Shown here one piece after another: positions 29,657 through 40,194 of a DNA stretch of 64,000 bases; position 1 is the stretch's first letter, and each line of letters begins with the position of its first letter. Source of the DNA: Macrosoma leucophasiata (Eukaryota; Arthropoda; Insecta; Lepidoptera; Hedylidae); assembly GCA_036365455.1 (NCBI GenBank), contig JAWQUS010000022.1, forward strand, positions 6,572,001 through 6,636,000. The letters are read 5' to 3'. A model generated the notes under the pieces. It saw only the letters and a list, made by a program, of their open reading frames with translations, did no database searches and had not been told where the DNA came from. Both the position numbers and the translations under genes were made by a program.

Positions 29657-31254
29657 TTACTCTTGCAGTACAGCTAATTTATTAACATATTCCCATTTTA
29701 TTTCATTTTCTTTATATAAAAACACTTCTTTCGATTCAAAATGATTCCTAATCAATTTCAACATATGACAGAAGTCCAAAAATACTGCTACATCATAATC
29801 GGCGCATGGGTGTTTGAATGTAGTCTTCAATTCTAAATGATTTTTAATTTTACAACCCAACATCTCCATTGTTGATAAGTTGGTGCCGTGGCCATCAAAG
29901 GTTACAGATACAACATCAACGCCTACTTCGTTGCATTTGGTTTTGATAATGTTGGCTTTTTGGTCGCCTTTCATACCATGCACTAAAAAATAAGCTACAG
30001 GCAATTTCCACGGTTCGTCTAAAGCGACAAGCAAAAAAACATAAGCCTCGGACGCTTTGACTGCTATGTTTTTATCTGGACCACTGCCTACATCAACAAG
30101 ACCTTCATCTTGCATGGTTTTCTTGTTAAAGCATGCTTGCTGCCTGATTGCCATCTCATCAGCAATCAATGCGCAAATAATCTTTTTTCCCTTATTTTGA
30201 TTATATTTAAGTTTTAAAATACGAAAAACTTCTTCTGTGATGCCTGGAGAACCGTCAATATTCGAATACCACTTAGATATTGTTTTCGGATGCGGCAAGC
30301 ATATCTCAAATTTATTTCTGACATAGCTATAGGCTTTTGGTGATAAAAAGTGCAGAGTCAAACAAAACTTCCTGAACTCCGGAGCATACTTAAAAACTTG
30401 TTTCTGAGTTCCTTTTATTATTTTTTTTCATATTCGTATACAAATCGGCAGCCAAAACATTACGACTTAAAATAATCTGAAAATCATTGTCTATATATCT
30501 GTCCTTTTTGAGATTAGCAATGATTTGCTTCAATGAGGCAACCTTTTTATTGAGCCGTAAGTTTTTACGTTTTAATGATTGTATTATTGAGGCATTTCTT
30601 TTTTGTAAATTAATTCTTTTTTGTAAATCTTTGCGCATTTTCGATTTCCTTGGCGTATCTAAAATGGAATCGATATCCGAAAAATTGTCATTAATGTCTT
30701 GAACATGTTTAGAAGATTTTTCATAGTTAGATACTGAAGGTTGCTGAAAAAAAATGCATTTGAAAATTTTGTAGGTACTTAGTTTTATATATACATAACA
30801 GTAACTAAACAAAATTAAAAACTTAACCATTAAGTAATAAAACTTACTGGATCATGTAAAAGATTTGTTACACCATCGTTTACGTTCTCTTGATCTACTA
30901 ATAGATCTTCATTCTCATCATCATCTGAATGCACTGACGACAAAAACAAAGCCTGTAAGAGACAAAAATATAAGTTAAATCAAGTTTTATTCATAATACA
31001 TCGTTAAAAAAGGTATTAGAGTAAAATAAAAAGGTATAATAAAATTACGATAATTTATTTTAAGAAGTACCTTGCGTGGTACAGCCTTCTTTCTTAACCT
31101 TCGACGCCCTTGGTTGTTCACATAATATAAGTCTTCATCGCAGAAATGGTCAAAGCAAATAACAGTAGTTTTTGATGGTTTCCACAAATCTTCGTCACGG
31201 CTTTTTCGTATAATATCAATCCAACGGCTTCGTGCCACAGGATCGTTGGGTATT
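29657..31254 (-). pseudogene. THAP/P-element-like transposase, partial, three exons
   Basis: Minus-strand exons 31254-31071, 30952-30848 and 30743-29657, with introns of 118 and 104 nt and clean AG/GT borders. Exon 1 gives the second half of a THAP zinc finger (RWIDIIRKS, LWKPSKTTVICFDHF); the first cysteines must lie in an upstream exon I could not find. Exon 2 is acidic. Exon 3 has a basic coiled stretch, then P-element-type sequence: HFLSPKAYSYVR, LPHPKTISKWYSNIDGSPG, ALIADEMAIR, VSVTFDGHGTNLSTMEMLG and VFLDFCHMLKLIRNHF. THAP domains bind DNA; the rest is the RNase-H-like catalytic half. A 1-nt surplus in an A-run near 30422-30430 breaks the frame, and the C-terminal half is missing where SINE-A begins. 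THAP9-like host gene is the alternative, but the truncation argues for a transposon relic. Confidence 0.8.
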
Positions 31255-31965
31255 CTATAAAAAATATATATAAATATTACGAAGCGTCTCAACATTATGA
31301 TACAATTACCCGTTTAAACGCGTGTACAATTTACTGATTTATTTATATTATTTTAGACGCGAAAAATAGTTTTAATAGAATCACTGTAATTTGTGAACAT
31401 AATAAATACATCTTTATACGCTTAGTTCTAGGTTTGCTCATAAACCATTCAAAGTTTGTACAAATAAAATGCCTGGATTAACCAAAACTAAGTCCAAATT
31501 GTCGTTTCAACAATCGATTCGATCAACGGTTTTTTTTTAGAAAAGTAGGAATACTGTGCTCTTGTTATATGATAGTAAAGAAATATTTGAGATCTGTCCC
31601 TAAATGTGCTGGTCGTCATCAGATCCTCATGAATTTTATAAATTAATAGCTATCTACCAGTGAAAGTTCCGTCAAAATCAGCCTAGCCGTTCCAGAGCCG
31701 GCACAGACAGACACAAAAATTGTAGAAATAGTGTTTGGGTATACGTATCGTGTATGCATACACACTATGCGTTCGTTATAATAAAGCGGTTAATTATTTT
31801 AAAATTACAATATTAGTAATTACAAAAACATGCCCAATTTTATATTGATTAATTTTAAAAATTATACCTACATAATTTAATCAGCATAATATTATTCAAA
31901 TTATGCTACTCAGATTAAGAACAAAATGCATGTACAGCCTAGTTATAACCTTTATGCACATACAA
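31255..31965. other. Unassigned AT-rich DNA upstream of the P-like relic
   Basis: The first THAP exon would be expected here on the minus strand but I see no Cys-x2-4-Cys frame. A GTTCCAGAGCCGGCACAGACAGAC scrap near 31690 resembles widespread lepidopteran repeats. Confidence 0.4.
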
Positions 31966-32101
31966 CAGATGCACATACACCCAGACCCGAAACAAATATC
32001 TGTAGGCCATATAAATATTTGTTACGATGCGGGAATCGAACACGCGACCTTCCGGCTAAAACGGTCGTCCCACATCGTTGGACTAACTGGATCGTCCCAT
32101 A
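31966..32101 (-). repeat. tRNA-head SINE (family B), truncated tail
   Basis: Minus strand: GACGATCCAGTTAGTCCAACG, GTGTTCGATTCCCGC and the GTTTCGGGTCTGGGTGT body. Both Pol III boxes are present. Confidence 0.75.
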
Positions 32102-32714
32102 GGTAGCTCCAGTTATTACTTTTTAGTTATTTTTATTTTTTTGATTGTATAGGTATAGCTTTAGTTTAGTTTTAATTATTTCTGATTAGTTGTTAATATA
32201 AATTATTATTATTGTGGAGAAAAACAAATACATTTTTAAGAACAAAATCAAAATTGGTAGTTGGGAATTTACAAGGCCACAAACAGACACACTTAAAACA
32301 CTTAAAACACCTCTCTTTTTCCATCGGGGGAATGTATTTATGTACTTAAACATGATTTACTACATTTTATTTTGTAACTTCATATTTCACTGGGCAGATT
32401 TTAAATAAAAAACTGGCAACACAGTAAACATGGCGTTCAATAAATCGTACAATTCGAGATAAAATTAAAAATTGTTGTTTTATTTCTAGCATTAATTTAG
32501 GACTATGGAAAGTGTACTTATCGATAATAAGAAATGTTTTTAGATGTTTTTATTCTTCCTTTGTAATTTCGGCACACTTTAATAGCGCAACTCGTCATAT
32601 TGAAAGCACAGATGCGGACGTGTTCCCGTCACAATGACGGTGTCGCTACTGAGCGAGCGAAACGAAGATATCAGCTAACAGTTAACTGATATTTTTTTGG
32701 ACGCTTAGGAACTC
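32102..32714. other. Unassigned AT-rich DNA
   Basis: No gene recognised. Confidence 0.4.
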
Positions 32715-32930
32715 AAATGCTCCATCTAGACGTGTATATAATCAAAGACATACGCTTAATTTGGTCTCTAATAAACATACATCAATCAGTGACGTGTATT
32801 TACACGTGCACCTGTGTGCGTAGCACGAAGAAAATACCAACCGTCGCCCATAAGAGGGGAGCTGCGGGGAAATCGGGCGGGACGTCGAAGTGTCCATTCT
32901 ATACGTAGTATTATTACATATTCTCTGCCG
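32715..32930 (+). repeat. Family D repeat
   Basis: ACGCTTAATTTGGTCTCTA to TAGTATTATTACATATTCTC. The left side is GCTCCATCTAGACGTGTAT, inverted compared with 27892-27922. Confidence 0.7.
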
Positions 32931-33175
32931 ATCGCGATGGTCTCTTGTTTGAGCACAGATCACTATACTTGTTTGAGCTCGATGTGCAATATTTCATGAT
33001 GGGTAGGTACTTACTGTACCTTTCAACTTACCAACACAAGTCAATGCTAATCCATACCACCTTTACCTTCGTTAATTTTCTAAGAACTTGACACTGTTGA
33101 CCACTTGACGTTTCCCACGTTTCCTATTGAAGGACAAATAATGAATATATAAGTCTAATCAATTGACTTATTGGA

Positions 33176-33580
33176 GGCGTAGCGGCACACCGCAGACACT
33201 CCGCACAAATTCCATACAAACGCTGAATTTAGTCTCTATTACCGTGAGTTTGCATTGATGAAACATTCACATAAAAACATGTTAAAATGATAGGTTTGAC
33301 AGCAGTGCGAACTGCGAACGCTAGCACCAACAAGACATTTATCGCAATACATACTTTATGCGACGAGTTGCGAAACATCATCATGTTTAATGTTTTTAGT
33401 GTAAACTAGGGGTTACACAACTTCAATCAGTGACGTGTATTTACACGTGCACCTGTGTGCGTAGCACGTAGAGAATACCAAGCGTCGCCCATATGAGGGG
33501 AGGAGGTTTGGTGAAGCGGGGAAATCGGGCGGGATGTCGAAGTATCCTTTCTATACGTAGTACTATTACATATTATCTGT
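33176..33580 (+). repeat. Family D repeat split by ~177 bp
   Basis: Left part 33176-33243 (GGCACACCGCAGACACTCCG to TTTAGTCTCTATTAC), right part 33421-33580 (CTTCAATCAGTGACGTG to ACATATTATCTG). The intervening DNA has no recognised ends. Confidence 0.65.
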
Positions 33581-34691
33581 TAATGGTCCCACCGCCCGCT
33601 AGGGGAGCATTCTTCCGGTAGTGCAGTCAGTTAACCGAACAATGGCGGTCCAACCATTGGTCGCGCCAGGTAAAAAGGACGCTGGCGGTCAAGCTGCGCA
33701 GTAGACGATTTATCGATCTATTTGGTGGTATGAGGTGCGGCGTTTTCAATCTGCCTACCAATACACGAAACCGCAAGCGAAAGCTAGATCAAAAATAAAC
33801 CAATAGGGCTAATACTTTCGTGCGCGAGTGTACCGATGCGCGAACACATCCCTTCTACTTTCTTCCAGCGTTCTTTTTACGTGGCGCGACCTATACTATG
33901 GTTGTATCGCCTATCGCCGCCATGTTGGACATGGTTGAAAATGATAAAATCGTTTGAATTAAATGTGTTTGTAACTCTAAAATAAATTCTTGAATAAATT
34001 AATTGTATTTTTTTCGGATTATTTTTTAATTTACCCATTTTTTGAGGATGTGTACGAACCAGAGCCGAGCTCGCAACATCTCCTTTGAGCTGTTTAGACC
34101 CGAAAGCGCAACACAAAACTCATTTTCGCATAAAACAATACCAGGGGGCGATAGAGATCAGAGACATATTCTCTGGCCAGAGGCAGAATTTGCTCAAATA
34201 GGGGGCAACGGTGGAGAATGGAGAAGTAAGACACAAAAAGTGGGGAGTATTTCCTTTTTTTTTACACGTCCGCCCCGGGTGCCACCCATACTAGCTACGC
34301 TACTGACCGGGGATTGAACTCAGGACCCCAGCACAGTGAGGCAGTTATAACATTCAGTTTTTATGGATGAATAACTTAACAGCATACTAATAGGTACTTG
34401 CTTCATTTCTATTCTAATGTCGTGCCTCATTTGGTATGCTTTTGACGTGGTTATTGAATAATAAAATTCTTCTGTTAAGTACCTATCATAATATTAATAC
34501 CTACGTGAAGCAAGAACTTAGTATCACTTTTTCCGAAAATTGCGCGGACGGAGGAGTAGGTATAAAAGGGGACGGGATTTTGGACCCGCAAAATCGTTAG
34601 ATACTGGTTAACCCATTACACAGTACATTTTTAGTACATTTAGTTAACAATTAGCAATCTAATCCAATTTTTACTTGAACATACTTATTTA
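33581..34691. other. Unassigned intergenic DNA
   Basis: About 1.1 kb without a gene. Near 34303-34345 a minus-strand tRNA-like box B (GGATTGAACTCAGGACCCC) hints at another SINE relic. Confidence 0.4.
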
Positions 34692-35081
34692 ACTGCCTCG
34701 GTAGCCTAGTGGTAGCAGGCCACTACTTCTACTCTGAGGTCCTGGGTTCGATTCCCGGGTAGGGGGTTATCAGAAATAATGGTGTAAAGTCCCTTATCTC
34801 TGGTTCTATTGTTATTTTTCAATTTTCTGGAAATTTCACAGTACCTCGGAGTTTGGTAATGTATTTATTTTTTATTTCCTTTTGACTTAATTTTATTGGC
34901 TCCGCGTGATATTTAATGTTTTTTTTATTTTTTTTTTCTTAATTTTATAATCGTGGGCATGTCATAGATTGTATTTTTATTTTGTGTAAATAATTTTATT
35001 TTATTTTATAATATATAATTACTTTTTAGTGTGTAATATGGAGAAATTTGAAATAAATGGATAATAATAATAATAATAATG
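34692..35081 (+). repeat. tRNA-head SINE (family C) with (TAA)n tail
   Basis: Head: GCCTCGGTAGCCTAGTGGTAG (box A-like) and TCCTGGGTTCGATTCCCGGG (box B). The body is unrelated to families A and B. It ends in GGATAATAATAATAATAATAA. Acceptor ends do not pair, so it is not a tRNA gene. It is the only copy in the window. Confidence 0.75.
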
Positions 35082-35308
35082 TGCCCGGAGATGTCAACAG
35101 GCTCGCCACCTGTTCCATGGGTCAAAACGTAACCGGCGAATCGTGGATTTTTGCATGTATGCTTGAATGCATGCATTTACCTACCCCTTCGGTGATTACA
35201 AGCGTGAAGTTACGTTACGTATACTTATTATACTTCAACTTCTGGCAATTCAAAAAATGACCGAATTTCAAATTATTTCATTAATATCTGGTATATAAAA
35301 AAAATAAT

Positions 35309-35815
35309 TTGAAATTCGGGCATTTTTTGAATCTCGCTCCCCTTCACTCAATTCAAAAACGTGCCATTCGAATTGTCAACAACCCAGGAATCACAGATCG
35401 ACTCGACGATCTGAGTCTGCGCAGAGACATCGGTTGTCTGTGCATCTTCACCTTTACAATGGTGAATGCTCTGATGAACTGTTCGATCTGGTGCCATCGT
35501 CTCCATTCATTCATCGTACCACCCGCCGAAGAGAGAAGTTCCACCCGCATGGATTGGACACTTAGCAGTGCTCAACAGCTCGATTCGCGCGTTCATTGCT
35601 GCCCAAAACGTGCCCAAATTGTGGAACGAACTTCCCTCTGAGGTGTTCCCCCGGCTCTACAATATGGGGTTCTTCAAAACTGGCGTCGAAAGAGTCTTTC
35701 AGAGTTGGCAGCGTGTTGGCAACTCCCCTGGTGTTGCAAATGTGCATAGGCGACGGTAACCATTTTCCATCAGGTGGCCCGTCTGCTTGTATGTCAATCC
35801 TTTGACATAATAATA
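35309..35815 (+). mobile_element. LINE 3' fragment with C-terminal RT remnant
   Basis: Plus-strand frames preserve a non-LTR C-terminus: SIQKRAIRIVNNPGITDRLD, LSLRRDIGCL, then NVPKLWNELPSEVFPRLY and GFFKTGVERVFQSWQ. It ends in the ATCAGGTGGCCCGTCTGC tail and GACATAATAATAAAA. At least one frameshift is present near 35560. The tail forms the outer part of a palindrome with 39258-39338. Confidence 0.8.
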
Positions 35816-35880
35816 AAATATTCATTTGAAAATGGCATAATTTGTATAGTGAACTTTAGAAAAACGGAAAGAAAATTTTG

Positions 35881-35952
35881 ACTTCGGGCAGCAATCGAAC
35901 CTACGACCTCAGGATAATCAGTCCAGCCGCTTTACCTCTAAGCTACCGAAGT
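35881..35952 (-). repeat. tRNA-like module of tRL-2 (loop GAT)
   Basis: Minus strand: acceptor ACTTCGG/CCGAAGT, D arm GCTTAGAGGTAAAGC, loop CTGATTA, T arm GTAGG-TTCGATT-near-pairing. The T-rich stretch follows. Different sequence from the tRL-1 module but in the same flanking chassis. Confidence 0.7.
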
Positions 35953-36627
35953 CCCACACCGAAGCGTCAAATTTTGCTTACTGTTTTTGATTTTTAACCG
36001 ATTTAGGGTCGGTGAACGACATCCATTGATAACTAATAAATATGCCGATATGATAGACTTTGCAGTTTAAATACAATATCGTTAAGATGTCGATTGTAAT
36101 ATTTACTTTTCGCAATGACACGTGCGAGTGAACTTTAGAAATTAAAGAAAGAACGGAAATAATTTTTTTTTGGAGTTGTTATCCTGAGGTCGCAGGTTCC
36201 ATTCCTGCCCGAAGTCAAATTTTTCTTTCCGTTTTTTCTTTAATTTCTAAAGTTCACTCGCATGTGTTACTGCGAAAAGTAAATATTACAATCGACATCT
36301 TAACGATATTGTATTTAAACTGCAAAGTCTATCATATCGGCATATTTATTAGTTACTAGTTGCTGCCCGCAACGTCGTCTGCGTGAAGGCAGTACAGCAC
36401 CAAACATACCTAAGATGCCAATGTCGCTTTAGCATTAGAAGCAAACAACCTTTAAAATAGCATTAAATTAAAACTATAAGTATTTTGCAAGCGAAGCAAG
36501 TGAAGGGAGTCATATGGGAATCCTGCTGAGTTCAATCATTAGATGTGACTGAAGGAAATAGAGAAAATAATGCAGGAATATATTCCCGGACACAAAAGAG
36601 TAAAAATACGTACAAAAGTATCAAACC

Positions 36628-38480
36628 TTACGACACTTTCCTATAAACTACGTTGGTAGTTATTCTGCCGAGAGCCAAAATGTAAAGAGGGTCAATACTG
36701 GTGACGCGGTAGCAAGCGACGTACAGTTGCCTGTGTGAGAAGCAACTTGTCCTGAGGTTAACACCCGCTGCCCTCAGTGTCTGCCCCTTATTGATGGTTA
36801 TCGCGAAGCAAACATTCAACTGTACGCGCTTGAACTGGAACGTGAAGTTATGAGGTATGAGAGGAATGCGTGGTATAAATACTGCCTCACCAATGCCACA
36901 ACCCGTAAGAATTTCCTCCTCAATGGTGTGTCTGTGGAGCGAGATGGCTTTAACTCCTGTTATACAACTTCGGAGGAGATAAGTTCCGAAGAAGCATAAT
37001 CGGAACACCTACCTTCAGCTTGATGGTATGCGATGGAAGTCCGCTTGCTGACAGGAAGTTCAGAAATGCCATGGAATAATGTGTGGCGTCATCTTGCTCG
37101 ACGACAGTATTTATGGAGGTGTAGACCACTTTATTTCCTATTAACTACTGCAGCCTGATCATTTTTGGGCAACAAAATGGCCCGCTCACACACCCAAAAC
37201 GTTGTAGGTATTCTGCTGGTGCGGTATACGACTGATGTCCTTGTAAACACCGGGAATGAGTTCTTCTAAGCTGGATACTTCTCTGCCGGAAGACTCTGGA
37301 AGCACCATCTGTCCACCTCTCTCTTCTGGTAGAGTGCTTTCGCGAAAACTTAGGGCAAGATTCACAGACCGCACTACGACTTTACTTTCGAGCAAAGTAC
37401 GCTTCGAACTGTCAAAACCCATACATTTCTGACAGTTCTAAGCATACTTTGCTCAAAGTAAAGTCGTAGTGTGGTCTGTGAATCTCACCATTAGAAGGAC
37501 ATCAGAAAATTCTTGAGCACGTGCATTGTCGCTGAGCCGAGCTCTCATATTAATGGTCAAGCGCAGCGTACGAACTCGTTAAGATCGTAACAACAAAGCA
37601 TTCACCTCGTCAGCCCTCGATCTTCGCGTCACCACGGGAAGCGTTTGCAGGAAATCGCCAGTGAACAGTAATGTGACACCACCCACTCAAATGATCGTTC
37701 CTGTGGATGTCCTGCAGTGTTCTGTCCACGGCCTCAACTGCCTTTCTATTGGCCATCGTACACTCATTCTATACAATCAGGGAACAATCCTTGAGCACGT
37801 GTCCCTTATCGCTGTTACATGACAAACCAAAAACAGTCGTTTCGGCGCTCTCTAAATGTAAGGGAATTTTAAACATGGCATGTGCTGTCTTGCTTCCCGG
37901 AAGCAGTGTGGCAGCAATTCCCGACGCTACAGCAATAGCAATATTGCCTTGCCTCGTGGTAACAAATGTTTTTCCTGTTCCACCAGGAGCATCCAAGAAA
38001 AACATTTTACCCTGGTTTTGCCCGACGCTTTCAAGGACGGTATCATAAATTTGTTTTTGCTCTGAAGAGAACAAAGTGAGATGGTCATTTCGCCCGGATC
38101 GCAATTAGTCTCAGCGTTATACTCCCAATTTCTACGGTCTTGATGGGGTAATGATTGGGGAGCTGGTAACCCATATTTGATAGTTCCATCGGCGGTGGAA
38201 ATTACCACATCTTGAAATGAACTAAGACAGGTGTTCAGCATGGGTTCATTAGTTACTTCTACTTCGTCTCCAGTAGCAAGTGTCTCAAAGCTCATAGAAA
38301 ATCTTCAGACAGATGATGGCAATATTTCTCCATCACTGACGCAAGGGTGTAATCCCAGTTTTGGTAACCGTCGAATAGGTGACGTGCTACGCTGGCTGCG
38401 CGGTAAGTGGGATACTCCACGCCATCAAATGTCCTCAGAAAAGCGAAATACGTTGGGCCTCGGACCGTGTGAAGTAACAA
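36628..38480 (-). pseudogene. Helitron PIF1-type helicase relic
   Basis: Landmarks on the minus strand in order: RGPTYFAFLRTFDGVEYPTY (38460), LTLFSSEQKQIYDTVLE, Walker A FLDAPGGTGKTFV (near 38000), AVASGIAATLLPGSKTAHAMF, a GDFLQTLPVV-like motif near 37650, and the C-terminal motifs CFAITINKGQTLR and NLRTSCFSHRQLYVACYRVT (36700-36830). This is the 5'-to-3' helicase of Helitron proteins, which unwinds DNA during rolling-circle transposition. Several frameshifts, a small deletion after Walker A and a MITE at 37358-37485 break it. It is not the host PIF1 gene, since Helitron ends surround it. Confidence 0.85.
37358..37485. mobile_element. 128-bp foldback MITE inside the helicase relic
   Basis: AGATTCACAGACC at 37358 and GGTCTGTGAATCT ending 37485; the arms stay almost complementary through ACTTTACTTT and GAGCAAAGTA to a short centre at about 37420. 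It splits the helicase relic. Confidence 0.8.
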
Positions 38481-39124
38481 CCGCAGGCAATAGCTTCCAT
38501 TATTTGGATATACGATACCTATTAACCTTACCCAATGCGGTGTGTCTCCTTGAAAATATTCGGATATTCATGCGAAATTTGAAGTAAATCCATTAAGTAA
38601 TTTTGAGTTTAGCCCGGACATACATACAGACAAACAGACAAAAAATCTGAAAACTATATTTTTGGCTTTGATTTCCATTGCAGATCACGTCCCAAGTATT
38701 TTTTAAAAAATATTCAATCTACAGTCTTTATTTTCTTACGATTTTATTAAATGTAGAGATTCCCGTGGGAATTTTCCCGCAGTAAAAAGTAGCCTAAATG
38801 TTGGCCACGCTTGGTATCTATACACCACAAAAAGTTTCATTCGAATTCGTCCAGTATCTTCGGAGATTAGCCTGACAAACAGACAAACAGACAAACCGAC
38901 AAACAGACAGACAAAAAAAATAAAAATGATTGAAAAGTGTTCTAAATTTTAACATCGCCCTCAATTAGTTTTTCGTAAATATATACAATGTACAGACACG
39001 CGGATTTTACTGTTTTATTATAAGTATATATTATAAATAAGTATAGATCAATGGATGTCGTTCACCGACCCTAAATCGGTTAAAAATCAAAAACAGTAAG
39101 CAAAATTTGACGCTTCGGTGTGGG

Positions 39125-39196
39125 ACTTCGGTACCTTAGAGGTAAAGCGGCTGGACTGAATATCCTGAGGTCGTAGGTTCGATTCCTGTCCGAAGT
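39125..39196 (+). repeat. tRNA-like module of tRL-2 (loop GAA)
   Basis: ACTTCGG/CCGAAGT acceptor (7 bp), loop CTGAATA, T arm GTAGG-TTCGATT-CCTGT. Palindrome partner of 35881-35952 with loop differences. Confidence 0.7.
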
Positions 39197-39338
39197 CAAC
39201 ATTTTCTTTCCGTTTTTCTAAAGTTCACTATACAAATTATGTCATTTTCAAATGAATATTTTATTATTATGTCAAAGGATTGACATACAAGAAGACGGGC
39301 CACCTATGGAAAACGGTTACCGTCGCCTATGCACATTT

Positions 39339-40194
39339 TCGAAAAATAAATACTTATTACAATTTGTACAGTGTTAACCCCTGGGCCCAGAAATGTATGG
39401 AACCGTATCATTCTACTTTGGCACACTTATAGGTAGTTGATAGGTATATGTAGAGAAGTGTAGAACGCTAATTTTTATTAAAAATAATACTTATGAAGTA
39501 CATTATATCAATAAACTGACTCAATGGCTACATCAACATTGTTTTTATGACTTAAAGGATTATATGACACATAAAACAATATTATAATTTATTAATGACT
39601 CAATAATTTGACTAAATAAATATATATTATTATTATTATCCAAAAGTAATGCTAAATATTTAAATTAAATTATTAAAATCTTCAATAAACTTTATCGCTG
39701 TAATAATATCTCAATTAGATGACCACAATTTGCAATAATAACTTTGACATTAATTAATTATAAATATTCGAATTACAATAATAATATTTTGACATACTAT
39801 TTAGTTAAGTTTATGGATATTTTACACACCATTGTAATGGTAGAATGTGATAGTGCTTTAATGTTATTACCTCACCATCTGTACCTACATGTACCCACTA
39901 CATTCTGGTAAATAAATGATTATGATTATTATAATAAAAAAAATAACGGGTTGCCGTGGTTGAAGCGCCGGCAGAAGTAAAAACTTGAATATTAACGTAG
40001 TGCATTTTTTCCTTTGTCGCACTCGTCATCATTACCATCACCAACACCACGACAGCTGTCATTGGGCCTCCAAAGTATGCCGATGCAGTTCTGGTCACGT
40101 GTCGGTCTTACACATTTTCGATCATAATCACGTGTCCTGAGGTCCTGACGCGAGTTTAACTTTTTTTACCCACCTCTCTTACTTCTTCTATATT
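39339..40194. other. Very AT-rich unassigned DNA
   Basis: About 850 bp, mostly AT-rich, with no gene or fold recognised. Confidence 0.4.

Larger units (their letters stand above)
36356..39047 (-). mobile_element. Helitron, 5' internally deleted, exact ends
   Basis: Minus strand 5' end TCTATACTTATTTATAATAT at 39047 and 3' end GGGCAGCAACTAG at 36356, inserted between host A and T without a TSD. The same host site, uninterrupted (TATTAGTTATCAATGG), is in the other palindrome arm at about 36024-36044 (reverse strand). It carries only a helicase relic; no HUH-type Rep region fits in the ~570 bp upstream of it, so it is non-autonomous. Confidence 0.9.
35739..39338. repeat. Large palindrome (~0.4 kb arms) around a Helitron
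   Basis: The left arm, 35739 to about 36143, is the near-perfect reverse complement of 36220-36355 joined to 39048-39338. It includes LINE tail, a tRNA-like module, spacer and tail. The centre (36144-36219) holds a partial tRNA-like piece. The right arm is split by the Helitron 36356-39047. Confidence 0.85.

Noticed and set aside
34692..34765. A tRNA gene with box A and box B
   Set aside because: The acceptor ends do not pair and the sequence runs into a SINE-like body with a (TAA)n tail.
36628..38480. The host PIF1 helicase gene
   Set aside because: The sequence sits between exact Helitron ends, has frameshifts and a MITE, and its C-terminal motifs are those of Helitron helicases.
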